A stretch of DNA of 64,000 nucleotides from Bradyrhizobium zhengyangense. GTDB lineage: Bacteria; Pseudomonadota; Alphaproteobacteria; Rhizobiales; Xanthobacteraceae. Below, in pieces: positions 1 to 9,300 of this stretch. The notes beneath the pieces are model-generated. The model did no database searches. It was not told where the DNA came from and saw nothing but the letters and a program-made list of their open reading frames with translations. Numbering within the stretch: position 1 is the first letter of the stretch; every line of letters begins with the position of its first letter. The position numbers and the translations under genes were made by a program. The stretch lies in NCBI RefSeq assembly GCF_022012435.1, contig NZ_JAKLUA010000020.1:46532-110531 (forward strand), given 5' to 3'.

Positions 1-2
1 CC

Positions 3-98
3 GACATGCTGTCGCTGCGCGACGCTTACGAGGCCCTGCGCTCATCCACCGCACAGCAGGTGCTGCGCTTCCACCGCATGCAGACGTCCGCGGCTTGA
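3..98 (+). CDS. C-terminal fragment of an unidentified protein, cut by the window edge
   Basis: An open frame enters from the left edge and stops at a TGA at 96-98, giving about 31 residues that begin DMLSLRDAYEALRSS and end MQTSAA. The codon use is GC-rich like its neighbours. The fragment is too short to assign to a family. It converges on the anti-sigma gene to its right, with only a palindromic repeat between the two stops, so this is a normal gene end and not noise. No function is offered. Confidence 0.5.
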   Translation, partial: DMLSLRDAYEALRSSTAQQVLRFHRMQTSAA

Positions 99-133
99 AC
101 CGTGATGAGAGTCATCGCGCTTTAGGTTTTTTT

Positions 134-181
134 GAGCACGATCTTTTCGGAAAACCGCTACGCACTTTTCCGGATCAGGCT
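134..181. repeat. Palindromic intergenic repeat, copy 1
   Basis: An imperfect inverted repeat of about 48 bases: left arm with gagcacgatctt and tcggaaaa, centre ccgctacgca, right arm cttttccggatcaggct. It abuts the stop codon of the leftward anti-sigma gene and lies between two convergent stops. A second copy occurs at 12334-12380. The fold (ttttcgg-aaaa against ttttccgg) suggests a hairpin that could end transcription from both sides. From memory this sequence type is common in Bradyrhizobium intergenic regions, but I cannot count genome copies here. Confidence 0.75.
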
Positions 182-820
182 CTAATACTTCAGGACTCTC
201 GATCCGACAGCGGCGCCGATCGCGGTCACGATTGCGGTCGCGATCGTGTACCAGGTCGCGACGAACAGCGGCGAGTCGTCGGTGCAATGCGAGGCGTAGA
301 GCGTGGCGGCGAGCCCGGCCGACAGCAGGCCGGCGAGCGCGCCGGCCTGCGCCGGTCGCGACGGCGCGCCATGGCGCAGGCCGAACAATGCACCCGCGAG
401 AAGCGGCAGCGACATCGCGGGGATCGCCAACATGCACCACCGCGAATTCTTGCCGACGAGCCGCATCGTCATCGGCATCGCCGGCGCCATCATCGCCTCG
501 CTGCCGATCGCGACAGCAAGCAGTCCGACGGGCAGCAGCAGGAGCCAGCCCCAACCGCGCATCAAGGCTTCGGGACGCGACAGATGCAGGCTGATGATGA
601 TCGCGGGAATCGCGAGCGACAAAGTCACCGCGAACTTCGTATCGAAGAACGGGTTGTGCATCGCCGTCATCACGTCCGGCCGCACGCCCAGGAAGGTCGC
701 GAAAATCAGGATCGAGAACGGCGCCGCGACCAGAAGTCCGGTGGTCAGCAGCGCGCCGACGCGCGGGGCGCGGTGGGCGTTGTCGGCCGCGAGCGTGCGA
801 ATGAGTTGATCGGTATCCAT
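182..820 (-). CDS. NrsF-like (DUF1109) membrane anti-sigma factor
   Basis: A 212-residue, highly hydrophobic protein with about six predicted membrane helices (first near residues 25-45, last near 190-208) and a short hydrophilic N-terminus starting MDTDQLIRTLAADNA. This is the pattern of the DUF1109/NrsF family, which holds a paired SigF-type ECF sigma factor inactive at the inner membrane. Its ATG lies two bases after the stop of the sigma gene upstream, so the two are surely co-transcribed and probably translationally coupled. C58xx-type periplasmic cysteines used for sensing in the family cannot be confirmed by eye, but cysteines are present near YASHCTDD and SRWCML. The signal sensed is not visible from sequence. 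Confidence 0.85.
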   Translation of the reverse strand: MDTDQLIRTLAADNAHRAPRVGALLTTGLLVAAPFSILIFATFLGVRPDVMTAMHNPFFDTKFAVTLSLAIPAIIISLHLSRPEALMRGWGWLLLLPVGLLAVAIGSEAMMAPAMPMTMRLVGKNSRWCMLAIPAMSLPLLAGALFGLRHGAPSRPAQAGALAGLLSAGLAATLYASHCTDDSPLFVATWYTIATAIVTAIGAAVGSRVLKY

Positions 821-822
821 GA

Positions 823-1368
823 CTAGTGGTCCCGTAGTTTGGCGGTCAGGGCCGCAAGCCCCCGATGCAGCGCGACGCGCACCGCACCTTCGCTCATCGC
901 AAATTTCGTCGCCGTATCCTTGATCGAGGCGCTGTCGACCGCGATCGATTGCAACACGTCGCGCTGGCGCTGCGGCAGCGTGTTGAGCTGCGCGGTGACC
1001 TCGCCCGCCGAGGCCGTCTCCTGTGGCGTCTCGCCGGGCAGCGTCTCGGCGAAATCGTCGATATTGACGAAAACGCGCCGGCCGCGGCGCCTGAGCGCAT
1101 CGATCAGCTTGTTGCGCGCAATCGCGAACAGCCAGGGGGCGAAGGGGGCCTCGCTGTCCCAGGTGTGCCGTTTCAGATGCACCGCCAACAAGATTTCCTG
1201 CACGATATCCTCGGCCTGATCGGGAGGCTGCCCGGCACGCGCCAGGCCGCGCCTCGCAGCAGCGCGCAGCACCGGCGTGACCGCTTTCAGCAGGCGATGA
1301 TACGCCGCATCATCCCCCGCCATGGCCGACCGCATCAGGTCGGTCCATTCGTCCTCACGTCCGCGCAC
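823..1368 (-). CDS. ECF-type RNA polymerase sigma factor (SigF-like)
   Basis: A 181-residue sigma-70-family factor with only regions 2 and 4. Region 2 contains QAEDIVQEILLAVHLKR and the recognition-helix stretch APWLFAIARNKLIDALRR. Region 4 contains LPQRQRDVLQSIAVD and the helix-turn-helix SEGAVRVALHRGL. I place the start at a GTG (1366-1368) because AGGAG stands five bases upstream of it; the frame stays open to a TTG at 1404 without a comparable site. It is followed after two bases by its NrsF-like anti-sigma factor, the usual sigma-before-anti-sigma order. A candidate self-promoter lies just upstream. The regulon cannot be read from this window. Confidence 0.85.
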   Translation of the reverse strand: MRGREDEWTDLMRSAMAGDDAAYHRLLKAVTPVLRAAARRGLARAGQPPDQAEDIVQEILLAVHLKRHTWDSEAPFAPWLFAIARNKLIDALRRRGRRVFVNIDDFAETLPGETPQETASAGEVTAQLNTLPQRQRDVLQSIAVDSASIKDTATKFAMSEGAVRVALHRGLAALTAKLRDH

Positions 1369-1387
1369 GCGCGCTCCTACACGGCAA

Positions 1388-1412
1388 TTCGGCCGCTCTT
1401 TCAATTTGTTAC
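1388..1412 (-). promoter_or_regulatory. Candidate ECF (SigF-type) autoregulatory promoter
   Basis: On the minus strand GTAAC (1412-1408) and CGAA (1391-1388) are separated by 16 bases. As I recall, Caulobacter SigF promoters use GTAACC and CGAA. The expected transcription start would be about ten bases before the GTG of the sigma gene. Position and spacing fit self-activation of the sigma/anti-sigma pair; the match is short and experimentally untested. Confidence 0.45.
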
Positions 1413-1657
1413 ATCGCCAACCCTGATATCACGAAGTCGTGATCAAGGCGCAGCCAGGGAATCCAGTCCCCACCCGGAAAAGACCGGAGGCTCATAACAC
1501 CGATCGGTCCATCTCGCATCCGGGAGCGTGCCGCACCAACCAGTTTGCCGCCTTTTTGCCCGGTGTGGCCCGAAGATTCCCATTTTTTGCCCCGCTGTCG
1601 TCATGCGCCGGGGTCTCTGTTCGCATCCGGGACGGGCGAATTGGGGAGATCGTCAAC

Positions 1658-2341
1658 ATGATGAAAGCCAGCGGGCGCGCGGCATGGATTGTTCTGGCCG
1701 GGCTGTTTTTGCTGTCCGCAGGCGCGGCTCAGGCCGCGCCGAGCTCCGCCGCGAGCGCCAAGCCGGACAGCGCGAGCAAGCAGGCCGATGCGGGCAAGCA
1801 GCGCCACCACGCCGCTCGCCGTCATACCGACAGCAAGACAGCGCAAAAATCGGACGACAAGACTGACAAGACCAGCGCGGACGCAACGCCGCAGGCTGGC
1901 GAGGCCAAGTCCGATAATAAGACCGATAACAAGGCCGGCAACGATACGCCGGCCTCGAGCCAGATGCCGCCGGAAGTCGCCAACGCCAACGCACAGCTCG
2001 CCGCGACGGATACGCCGCCTGCGGCTGCAGCCTCGGCGATGACCAGCCGCGCCAACGACAATGTGCAGGCCGCAGCCGATAATACCGCTGCGCCCGCTCC
2101 CGAGAACCAGGTCGTGCCGCCCGACCAGCTCAACGACCTCGACCGCGCCCTGCAACAGGACAACCCGCCCGCGCAGAAAGCGGTGATTGCCGCGACCGAC
2201 GCGCAGCCCCGCCCCGCTCCGGTCATGGCGAGCAGCCAGCCCAGTTCGGCCTGGGACCAGAGCTCCCTGATCGGCAAGATCTTCATCGGCGTCGGCACGC
2301 TGCTGACCTTGGCCTCGGCCGCGCGCATGTTCATGGCCTGA
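1658..2341 (+). CDS. Secreted or membrane-anchored Ala/Asp/Lys-rich protein of unknown function
   Basis: A 227-residue protein with a clear signal peptide (AWIVLAGLFLLSAGAAQAA, cleavage probably after AQA) and a long low-complexity middle rich in Ala, Asp, Lys, Thr and Asn, with repeated motifs such as SDNKTDNKAGND. One hydrophobic C-terminal segment starts near SLIGKIFIGVGTLL. The start at 1658 is chosen because GGGGAG lies about nine bases upstream; the frame is open further upstream but there it has no signal peptide. The layout fits a periplasmic linker-like protein tethered at its C-terminus. No family is recognised. Confidence 0.7.
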   Translation: MMKASGRAAWIVLAGLFLLSAGAAQAAPSSAASAKPDSASKQADAGKQRHHAARRHTDSKTAQKSDDKTDKTSADATPQAGEAKSDNKTDNKAGNDTPASSQMPPEVANANAQLAATDTPPAAAASAMTSRANDNVQAAADNTAAPAPENQVVPPDQLNDLDRALQQDNPPAQKAVIAATDAQPRPAPVMASSQPSSAWDQSSLIGKIFIGVGTLLTLASAARMFMA

Positions 2342-2436
2342 TTGCTCGGGACGCGCTCACTTGGCGCGTTCCGGCCCCTTGAAGGCATCCACGCGAGCGG
2401 GCACATTGCCCGCCCAATCAAACGCGTGGGTGGAGC

Positions 2437-3216
2437 ATGAGCACGTTCGAACACATCATCGTCGAAAGCATCGGTGCAGTCGGCATCATCAAGCTGAACC
2501 GGCCGAAGATGCTCAACGCGCTCTCCTTCGGCGTCTTCCGCGAGATCGCCGCAGCCGTGGACGATCTCGAAGCCGATGACGCCATCGGCTGCATCGTCGT
2601 GACCGGCAGCGAGAAGGCCTTTGCCGCCGGCGCCGATATCAAGGAGATGCAGCCGAAGGGCTTCATCGACATGTTCTCCGAGGATTTCGCCGCGATCGGC
2701 GGCGATCGCATCGCGCGCTGCCGCAAGCCGACCATTGCCGCGGTAGCAGGTTATGCGCTTGGCGGCGGCTGCGAGCTCGCGATGATGTGCGATTTCATCA
2801 TCGCCGCCGACACTGCCAAGTTCGGCCAGCCCGAGATCACGCTCGGCACCATCCCCGGCATCGGCGGCACGCAGCGTCTCACCCGTGCGATCGGCAAGTC
2901 CAAGGCCATGGATCTCTGCCTCACCGGCCGCATGATGGATGCTGCGGAGGCAGAGCGCAGTGGCCTCGTCAGCCGCATTGTGCCCGCCGACAAGCTGATG
3001 GACGAGACGATTGCGGCTGCGGAGAAGATCGCCTCGATGTCGCGCCCCGCCGTCGCGATGGCCAAGGAAGCGGTTAACCGCGCCTTCGAGACCACGCTCG
3101 CCGAGGGTATGAGCGTCGAGCGCAATCTGTTCCACTCGACCTTCGCGCTCGAGGACCGCTCCGAGGGCATGGCTGCGTTCATCGAGAAGCGCAAGCCGGC
3201 GAACAAGAACCGGTGA
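2437..3216 (+). CDS. Enoyl-CoA hydratase
   Basis: A 259-residue crotonase-fold protein that hydrates trans-2-enoyl-CoA in fatty-acid or related acyl-CoA degradation. Visible features are KLNRPKMLNALSF near the N-terminus, the oxyanion-hole and CoA-binding stretch KAFAAGADIKEM (about residues 65-76), GYALGGGCELAMMCD with the first catalytic Glu, and FGQPEITLGTIPGIGGTQRL with the second catalytic Glu. Both acids of the hydratase pair are present, so this is a true hydratase and not only a crotonase-like isomerase. The ATG follows a GGAG site. It stands alone among unlike genes, so its pathway cannot be deduced from context. Confidence 0.92.
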   Translation: MSTFEHIIVESIGAVGIIKLNRPKMLNALSFGVFREIAAAVDDLEADDAIGCIVVTGSEKAFAAGADIKEMQPKGFIDMFSEDFAAIGGDRIARCRKPTIAAVAGYALGGGCELAMMCDFIIAADTAKFGQPEITLGTIPGIGGTQRLTRAIGKSKAMDLCLTGRMMDAAEAERSGLVSRIVPADKLMDETIAAAEKIASMSRPAVAMAKEAVNRAFETTLAEGMSVERNLFHSTFALEDRSEGMAAFIEKRKPANKNR

Positions 3217-3405
3217 GAGCCGACCGACGGTAAGGTTGGCGTAAGACTACATCCCTTTCCCGCAGCCCCCTGTGACGCACCTGCAACAAGCACGGATTTC
3301 ATGGGGGTTTCCTCCGCGGCAGTTTGCCTGCGGGACCGGCGCTGGGTAAACAGTTAAGAGAGCCGCCGTCGGCGGGGGCGGACAGCCGGGGTTTTGCGGG
3401 ATTAC

Positions 3406-4836
3406 ATGATTGGGCGTGCCGCCAGAGCTGGTCGCGTGATGACGCGGCGACGATCGGGCGTGGGTCGTGTCCTGGCGGCATGGACGGCGCTGGGGCTCTG
3501 CTGCGCTCTGCCCGCCGCGGCCAATGCAGAGGCGCTGCCGGAGGCGCTGGCCAAGGCCTACCAGACCAATCCGCAGCTCAATGCCGAGCGCGCAAGGCAG
3601 CGCGCCACCGACGAGAACGTGCCGCAGGCGCTCGCCGGCTATCGCCCGCAGATCGTGGCCAGCCTCAGCGCCGGCCTGCAAGCCGTGCGCAACCTGCTTC
3701 CTGACAACACCATCCAGACCGCAACGCTGAAACCCTGGACCATCGGGGTCACGGTGTCGCAGACCCTGTTCAACGGCTTCCGCACCGCCAACAGCGTGCG
3801 GGTTGCCGAGCTCCAGGTGCAGTCCGGCCGCGAGGCGCTACGCAATGTCGGCCAGGGCGTGCTGCTTGACGCGGTCACCGCCTACACCAACGTGCTGGCG
3901 AACCAGTCGCTGGTCGAGGCGCAGCGCTCCAATGTCGCCTTCCTGCGGGAGACGCTCTCCATCACCCAGCGCCGCCTCAACGCCGGCGACGTCACCCCGA
4001 CCGACACCGCGCAGGCCGAGGCGCGCCTCAGTCGCGGCCTTGCCGATCTCAATGCCGCCGAGGTCGCGCTCGCGGTGAGCCAGGCGACCTACACCCAGGT
4101 GATCGGCACTACGCCCGCCGCACTTCGCCCCGCCGAGGTGGTCGATCGCTATCTGCCGAAGACCCGCGAGGATTCGATCGCGATGGCGATCCGCGAACAC
4201 CCGGCGGTGATGGCAGCGGGCTTCGATGTGGACGTTGCCTCAACCAATATCCGCGTCGCAGAAGGCGCGCTGCTGCCGAGCGCGAGCCTGCAGGGCAGCG
4301 TTAGCCGCAGCCGCGACAGCGACCAGACGCTCGGCACCTTCGCCACCGACCAGGCCTCGATCGTCGCCAACGTCACCGCGCCGATCTATGACGGCGGCCA
4401 GGCGGCGTCGCAGACCCGGCAGGCCAAGGAAGTTACGGCGCAGAGCCGGCTGGTGCTCGATCAGGTCCGCAACCAGGCGCGCACGGCGGCGGTCAGCGCT
4501 TGGGTCGCCAACGAAGGCGCCAAGATCGCGGTCTCGGCATCCGAGTCCGAGGTGAAGGCGGCGACCGTCGCGCTTCAGGGCGTGCAGCGCGAGGCCGCCG
4601 GCGGACAGCGCACCACGGTCGACGTGCTGAACTCGCAAGCCGACTTGATCCAGGCCCGGGCCCGCCTGATCGGTGCGTTGCGCGACCGCGTAATCGCCTC
4701 CTACACTCTGCTCAGCGCTGTCGGCCATCTCGACGTCAAGACGCTGAGCCTGAACACGCCGGACTACCTGCCCGAGGTGCATTACCAGCAGGTCCGCGAC
4801 GCCTGGCACGGTCTGCGCACGCCGTCGGGGCAGTAA
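3406..4836 (+). CDS. TolC-family outer-membrane efflux/secretion channel
   Basis: About 476 residues. An N-terminal signal (VLAAWTALGLCCALPAAANA) is followed by a TolC-like repeat architecture: EALAKAYQTNPQLNAERARQ opens the first half, SVSQTLFNGFRTANSV is the first characteristic beta/helix junction, and NVTAPIYDGGQAASQTRQ is the matching junction in the second half. These two repeats build the trimeric outer-membrane barrel and periplasmic tunnel used by type I secretion and RND pumps. The ATG at 3406 is preferred over a TTG four codons earlier. The RND pump and adaptor at 6.4-10.8 kb have no outer-membrane partner next to them, so this protein could serve them, though the genes are not in one operon. 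Confidence 0.9.
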   Translation: MIGRAARAGRVMTRRRSGVGRVLAAWTALGLCCALPAAANAEALPEALAKAYQTNPQLNAERARQRATDENVPQALAGYRPQIVASLSAGLQAVRNLLPDNTIQTATLKPWTIGVTVSQTLFNGFRTANSVRVAELQVQSGREALRNVGQGVLLDAVTAYTNVLANQSLVEAQRSNVAFLRETLSITQRRLNAGDVTPTDTAQAEARLSRGLADLNAAEVALAVSQATYTQVIGTTPAALRPAEVVDRYLPKTREDSIAMAIREHPAVMAAGFDVDVASTNIRVAEGALLPSASLQGSVSRSRDSDQTLGTFATDQASIVANVTAPIYDGGQAASQTRQAKEVTAQSRLVLDQVRNQARTAAVSAWVANEGAKIAVSASESEVKAATVALQGVQREAAGGQRTTVDVLNSQADLIQARARLIGALRDRVIASYTLLSAVGHLDVKTLSLNTPDYLPEVHYQQVRDAWHGLRTPSGQ

Positions 4837-4858
4837 TCTCAATTCTTCGGGTCGACCG

Positions 4859-5416
4859 ATGAAGAGCCGCCGCATCCATCTGATGGGAGCTTCGGGCTCC
4901 GGCGTGACGACGCTCGGCCGCGCGCTGGCGGGCCGGCTGGCGCTGCCGCATCACGACAGCGACGACTATTTCTGGCTGCCGACCGTTCCGCCCTACCAGA
5001 CCACACGTCATGCCGCCGATCGGCGGCGCCTGATGCAAGAGATGTTTCTGCCGCGTTTCGATTGGGTGCTGAGCGGATCCGTCACCGGATGGGGCGACGA
5101 GTTCGTGCCGTTGTTCGATCTCGTCGTCTATGTGACGACGCCGCGCGACCTTCGCATGCAGCGGCTGCGTGCCCGCGAAGCCGCTCATTTCGGCGCCGAT
5201 GCCGTTGCAGAGGGCGGCTGGCGTCATCAGGAGACCGAGTCGTTCGTCGAATGGGCCTCGCACTACGAAGCCGGTGATCGCGAGGGCCGCAGTCTCGCAA
5301 AACATGAGGCGTGGCTCGCGGGTCTGCCCTGCCCGGTCGTCCGCGTCGACGGTTCGCAGCCGGTTGCGGAGTTGGTCGAGCAGCTATGCAGCGACGTGGC
5401 GGGACTGCCAGGCTGA
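4859..5416 (+). CDS. P-loop NTPase, adenylate-kinase/shikimate-kinase-like
   Basis: A 185-residue cytosolic protein with a Walker A motif at residues 11-19 (GASGSGVTT), then HHDSDDYFW, a typical position for substrate-binding acids in small kinases, and an arginine-rich lid-like stretch (TPRDLRMQRLRAREAAHFG) followed by a conserved SFVEWASHYEAGD segment. It resembles the nucleoside/gluconate kinase-like proteins often annotated as AAA-family ATPase. It starts 22 bases after the TolC-like gene and could share its transcript. The substrate is unknown. Confidence 0.7.
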   Translation: MKSRRIHLMGASGSGVTTLGRALAGRLALPHHDSDDYFWLPTVPPYQTTRHAADRRRLMQEMFLPRFDWVLSGSVTGWGDEFVPLFDLVVYVTTPRDLRMQRLRAREAAHFGADAVAEGGWRHQETESFVEWASHYEAGDREGRSLAKHEAWLAGLPCPVVRVDGSQPVAELVEQLCSDVAGLPG

Positions 5417-5456
5417 TGTGATATCGTTCGCCGCCTGTCGCGACTCCGGAGCAGCC

Positions 5457-6368
5457 ATGACCGACAACATCTACGCGCGAGCCGCGCAACCCTCGACGCC
5501 GATCAATTTCGACGTGCCTGCGCATGCTTGCGACTGTCACACCCACATCCATGGCGACGCCGAAAAATTTCCGTTCTTCGCGGGGCGCGTCTATACGCCG
5601 GGACCTGCGAGCCCGGAAGAGATGGCGGCGCTGCACAAGGCGCTACATATCGAGCGCGTGGTGATCGTCACGCCGAGCGTCTACGGCACCGACAATTCCT
5701 CCAGCCTGTTCGGCATCAAGGCACGCGGCGCCACCGCGCGCGGAGTGGCCGTGATCGACGACAAGACCACCGAAGCCCGGCTTGACGCGATGCATGCGGA
5801 CGGCTTTCGCGGCATCCGCATCAATCTGGCAACCGACGGCGTCAACAATCCCGATGTCGGCCGCGCGCGCTTCACAGCCGCCGTCGAGCGCATGACGGCA
5901 CGCGGCTGGCACGTGCAGCTCTACACCACGCTGTCGATGATCTCGGCGATCAAGGATCTCGTGCTGGCCTCACCGGTCCCAGCCGTGTTCGATCATTTTG
6001 GCGGGCTCGATGCCTCGCTCGGGCTGCAGCAGCCAGGATTTTCCGACCTCGTCGCGCTGGCCAAATCCGGCAAGGCGTATGTGAAGATTTCGGGCGCCTA
6101 TCGCTCATCGACTCTCGCGCCCGACTATCAGGACATGGCGCCATATGCGCGTGCGCTGATCACGGCAAACCCGGATCGCATCCTCTGGGGCACCGACTGG
6201 CCGCATCCGGATTCGGCGCAGGTCGCGGGCCGCAAGGCCACAGACCTCGCCCCGTTCCATCAGATCGACGACGGCCGTCTGCTCAACCAGCTTCCGCTGT
6301 GGGCGTCGGATGCGGAGGTGCGCAAGACAATCCTCGTCGACAATCCCGCGCGGCTCTACGGCTTTTGA
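5457..6368 (+). CDS. Amidohydrolase of the PDC-lactonase-like family
   Basis: A 303-residue TIM-barrel metal-dependent hydrolase. The N-terminal CDCHTHIHGD carries the HxH metal ligands, VFDHFGGL the barrel His/Asp pair, and LWGTDWPHPD the C-terminal metal Asp, all typical of the amidohydrolase-2 family that includes 2-pyrone-4,6-dicarboxylate lactonase. The ATG at 5457 is chosen from the conserved N-terminal region; the frame is open far upstream only because it runs under the previous gene. Its 3' end is two bases from the convergent RND gene. It probably opens a lactone or amide in aromatic or dicarboxylic acid breakdown; the substrate is not identifiable. Confidence 0.85.
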   Translation: MTDNIYARAAQPSTPINFDVPAHACDCHTHIHGDAEKFPFFAGRVYTPGPASPEEMAALHKALHIERVVIVTPSVYGTDNSSSLFGIKARGATARGVAVIDDKTTEARLDAMHADGFRGIRINLATDGVNNPDVGRARFTAAVERMTARGWHVQLYTTLSMISAIKDLVLASPVPAVFDHFGGLDASLGLQQPGFSDLVALAKSGKAYVKISGAYRSSTLAPDYQDMAPYARALITANPDRILWGTDWPHPDSAQVAGRKATDLAPFHQIDDGRLLNQLPLWASDAEVRKTILVDNPARLYGF

Positions 6369-6370
6369 GA

Positions 6371-9300
6371 TCAGCGCGCCCGGCGCGAGAAGAACGAAAT
6401 CAGCACCGGCAGCGTCACCAGGATCACGACCGGCGCCAGCATCATGCCGGTGACGACGACGACCGCGAGCGGCTTCTGCACCTGGGAACCGATGCCTCCC
6501 GACAGCGCGGCGGGTAGCAGGCCGACGCCGGCGACGACGCAGGTCATCAACACCGGGCGGAGCTGCAACTCGCCGGTGCGGATCACCGCGCTCATGCGGT
6601 CCATACCTTCATCGATGAGCTGGTTGAACTGCGAGAGGATGATGATGCCGTCCATCACGGCGATGCCGAACAGAGCGATGAAGCCGATCGCAGCCGAGAC
6701 GCTGAACGCCGTGCCGGTGATCAACAGACCGAGCACACCGCCGAAGATCGCCATCGGGATCACGCTCATGGCGAGCAAGGTGTCGGTCATCGAGCCGAAA
6801 TTGAACCAGAGCAAGACGGCGATCAGCGCCAGCGAGATCGGCACCACGATCGACAGCCGCCGGATCGCATCCTGGAGATTGCCGAATTCGCCGACCCATT
6901 CCATGTGCGAGCCGGGCGGCAACTGCACCTGATCGGCGATCTTCTGCTGCGCCTCGCGGATGGCGCTGCCGAGATCGCGCTCGCGCACCGAGAACTTGAT
7001 CGGCAGATAGCGCTCCTGCTGCTCGCGATAGATATAGGCGGCACCCGAGACGAGGCTGATATTGGCGACTTCGCTCAGTGGGATTTGCGTGATGGTGCCG
7101 TTCGGTCCGGGCGCGCCGATCCTGATATTCTGGATCGCCTCGGCGCTGCGACGGTACTCCGGCGCAAGGCGAACGATGATCGGGAAGTGGCGGTCGCTGC
7201 CCGGCTCGTAGAGATCGCCCGCGGTGTCGCCGCCGATCGCGACCTTGATGGTGGCATTGATATCGCCGGGCGCGAGGCCGTAGCGCGCGGCCTTGGCGCG
7301 GTCGATGTCGATCTGCACGGTCGGCTGCCCCAGCGAGGTGAAGACGGCGAGGTCGGTGACGCCCTGCACCGTCGACAGCACCTGTTTGATCTTGTTGGCG
7401 GTGTCAGTCAGCGCCTGGAGATCGTTGCCGAACAGTTTGATCGAGTTCTCGCCCTTCACGCCCGAGACGGCTTCGGAGACGTTGTCCTGGAGATATTGCG
7501 AGAAATTGAACTCGACGCCCGGGAAACGGTCGTCGAGCTGCTTGAGCAATTGCGCGGTCAGCTCGTCCTTGTCATGTGTGCCGGGCCACTCGCTCGCGGG
7601 CTTCAGCGGCGCGAAGAACTCGGCGTTGAAGAAGCCGGCGGCGTCGGTGCCGTCGTCGGGGCGGCCGTGCTGCGACACGACGGATTCGACCTCGGGCCGG
7701 GCGCGGATCAGCTTGCGCATCTCGTTGACGTAGCTGTTGCCCTCCTGCAGCGAGATGGTCGGCGGCAGCGTGGCGCGGATCCAGAGATTGCCTTCTTCGA
7801 GTTTGGGCAGGAATTCGAGGCCGAGCAGCCGGCCGAACATGATCGTCATCACCACGAGGCCGATCGCGCCGCCGAGCATGATGCTTCGGTTGGCGACGGC
7901 CCAGTTCAGCAACGGCATGTAGAGCCGGTGCAGGACCTGCATCACGCGGGTCTCTGTCTCCTCGACATGGGCGGGCAGAATGATCGCGGACAGCGCGGGC
8001 GTGACGGTGAAGGTCGCCAGCAGGCCGCCGGCGAGCGCGTAGGCATAGGTGCGCGCCATCGGTCCGAAGATGTTGCCCTCGACGCCAGAGAGCGTGAACA
8101 GCGGCAGGAAGGCCGCGATGATGATCGCGGCGGCAAAGAAGATCGAGCGCGAGACGTCGGCCGCGGCGCTGAGGATGGCGTGGCTCTTCATGCCGAACAG
8201 CGTCTCTTGCGACATCTGCTCGGATTCCGACGGTGGCGTGGTCTGCGTCAGGCGGCGGAAGATCGCCTCCACCATGATGACGGTGGCATCTACGATCAGG
8301 CCGAAATCGATGGCGCCGACCGAGAGCAGGTTGGCCGATTCCCCGCGCAACACCAGGATGATCACGGCGAAGAACAGCGCGAACGGTATCGTGGCGCCGA
8401 CGATCAGCGCGCTGCGCAAATCGCCGAGAAAGATCCACTGCAGCAGCACGATCAGCAGGATGCCCACCACCATGTTGTGCAGCACGGTGTGGGTGGTGAG
8501 ATCGATCAGGTCCTTGCGGTCGTAGATGCGCTCGATGCGCACGCCCGGCGGCAGGATGGTTGAATTGTTGATCTGGGCGACGAGCTGCTCGACGCGACTG
8601 ATGGTCGGCGTGCTCTGCTCGCCGCGACGCATCAAGACGATGCCCTGCACGATGTCGTCGGAATCGTCGAGGCCGGCGATGCCGAGGCGCGGCTTCTGGC
8701 CGACGGTGACGGTGGCGACGTCCTTCACCAGCACCGGATTGCCGTTGGTCTGGGCGACCATGGTGTTAGCGAGGTCGTCGATCGACTTGATCAGGCCGAC
8801 GCCGCGGACCACCGCCGATTGCTGGCCGATATTGACGGTGTTGCCGCCGACATTGACGTTGGAGTTGCTGACCGCCTGGAGCAGCTGCGGCAGTGTCAGG
8901 CCGTTGGCGACCAGCTTGTTGTTGTCGACCTCGAGCTCATAGGTCTTGCTCTTGCCGCCCCAGCCGGTGACGTCGATCACGCCGGGCACGGCGCGGAAGC
9001 GGCGCTGGAGGATCCAGTCCTGGATGGTCTTGAGGTCGAGCACGCTGTAGTTCGGCGGGCCGACCAGGCGATAGCGGAAGATTTCGCCGATCGGGCTCAG
9101 CGGCGATATCTGCGGCTGCACGTTGCCCGGCAGCGGCGCCAGCTGCGCCAGGCGGTTCAAGACCTGCTGCAGCGCCTCTTCATAGGTGTAGGCGAAGGAG
9201 AACTGCAGTTTGACGTCGGAGAGGCCGTAGAGCGAGATGGTGCGGATCGTCGTCAGGTTCTTCAGGCCCGCGACCTGGGTCTCGATCGGGATCGTGATGT

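Noticed and set aside
1822..3135. A long minus-strand frame across the secreted protein and enoyl-CoA hydratase genes
   Set aside because: It crosses two real genes and an intergenic gap, and its residues show no family pattern.
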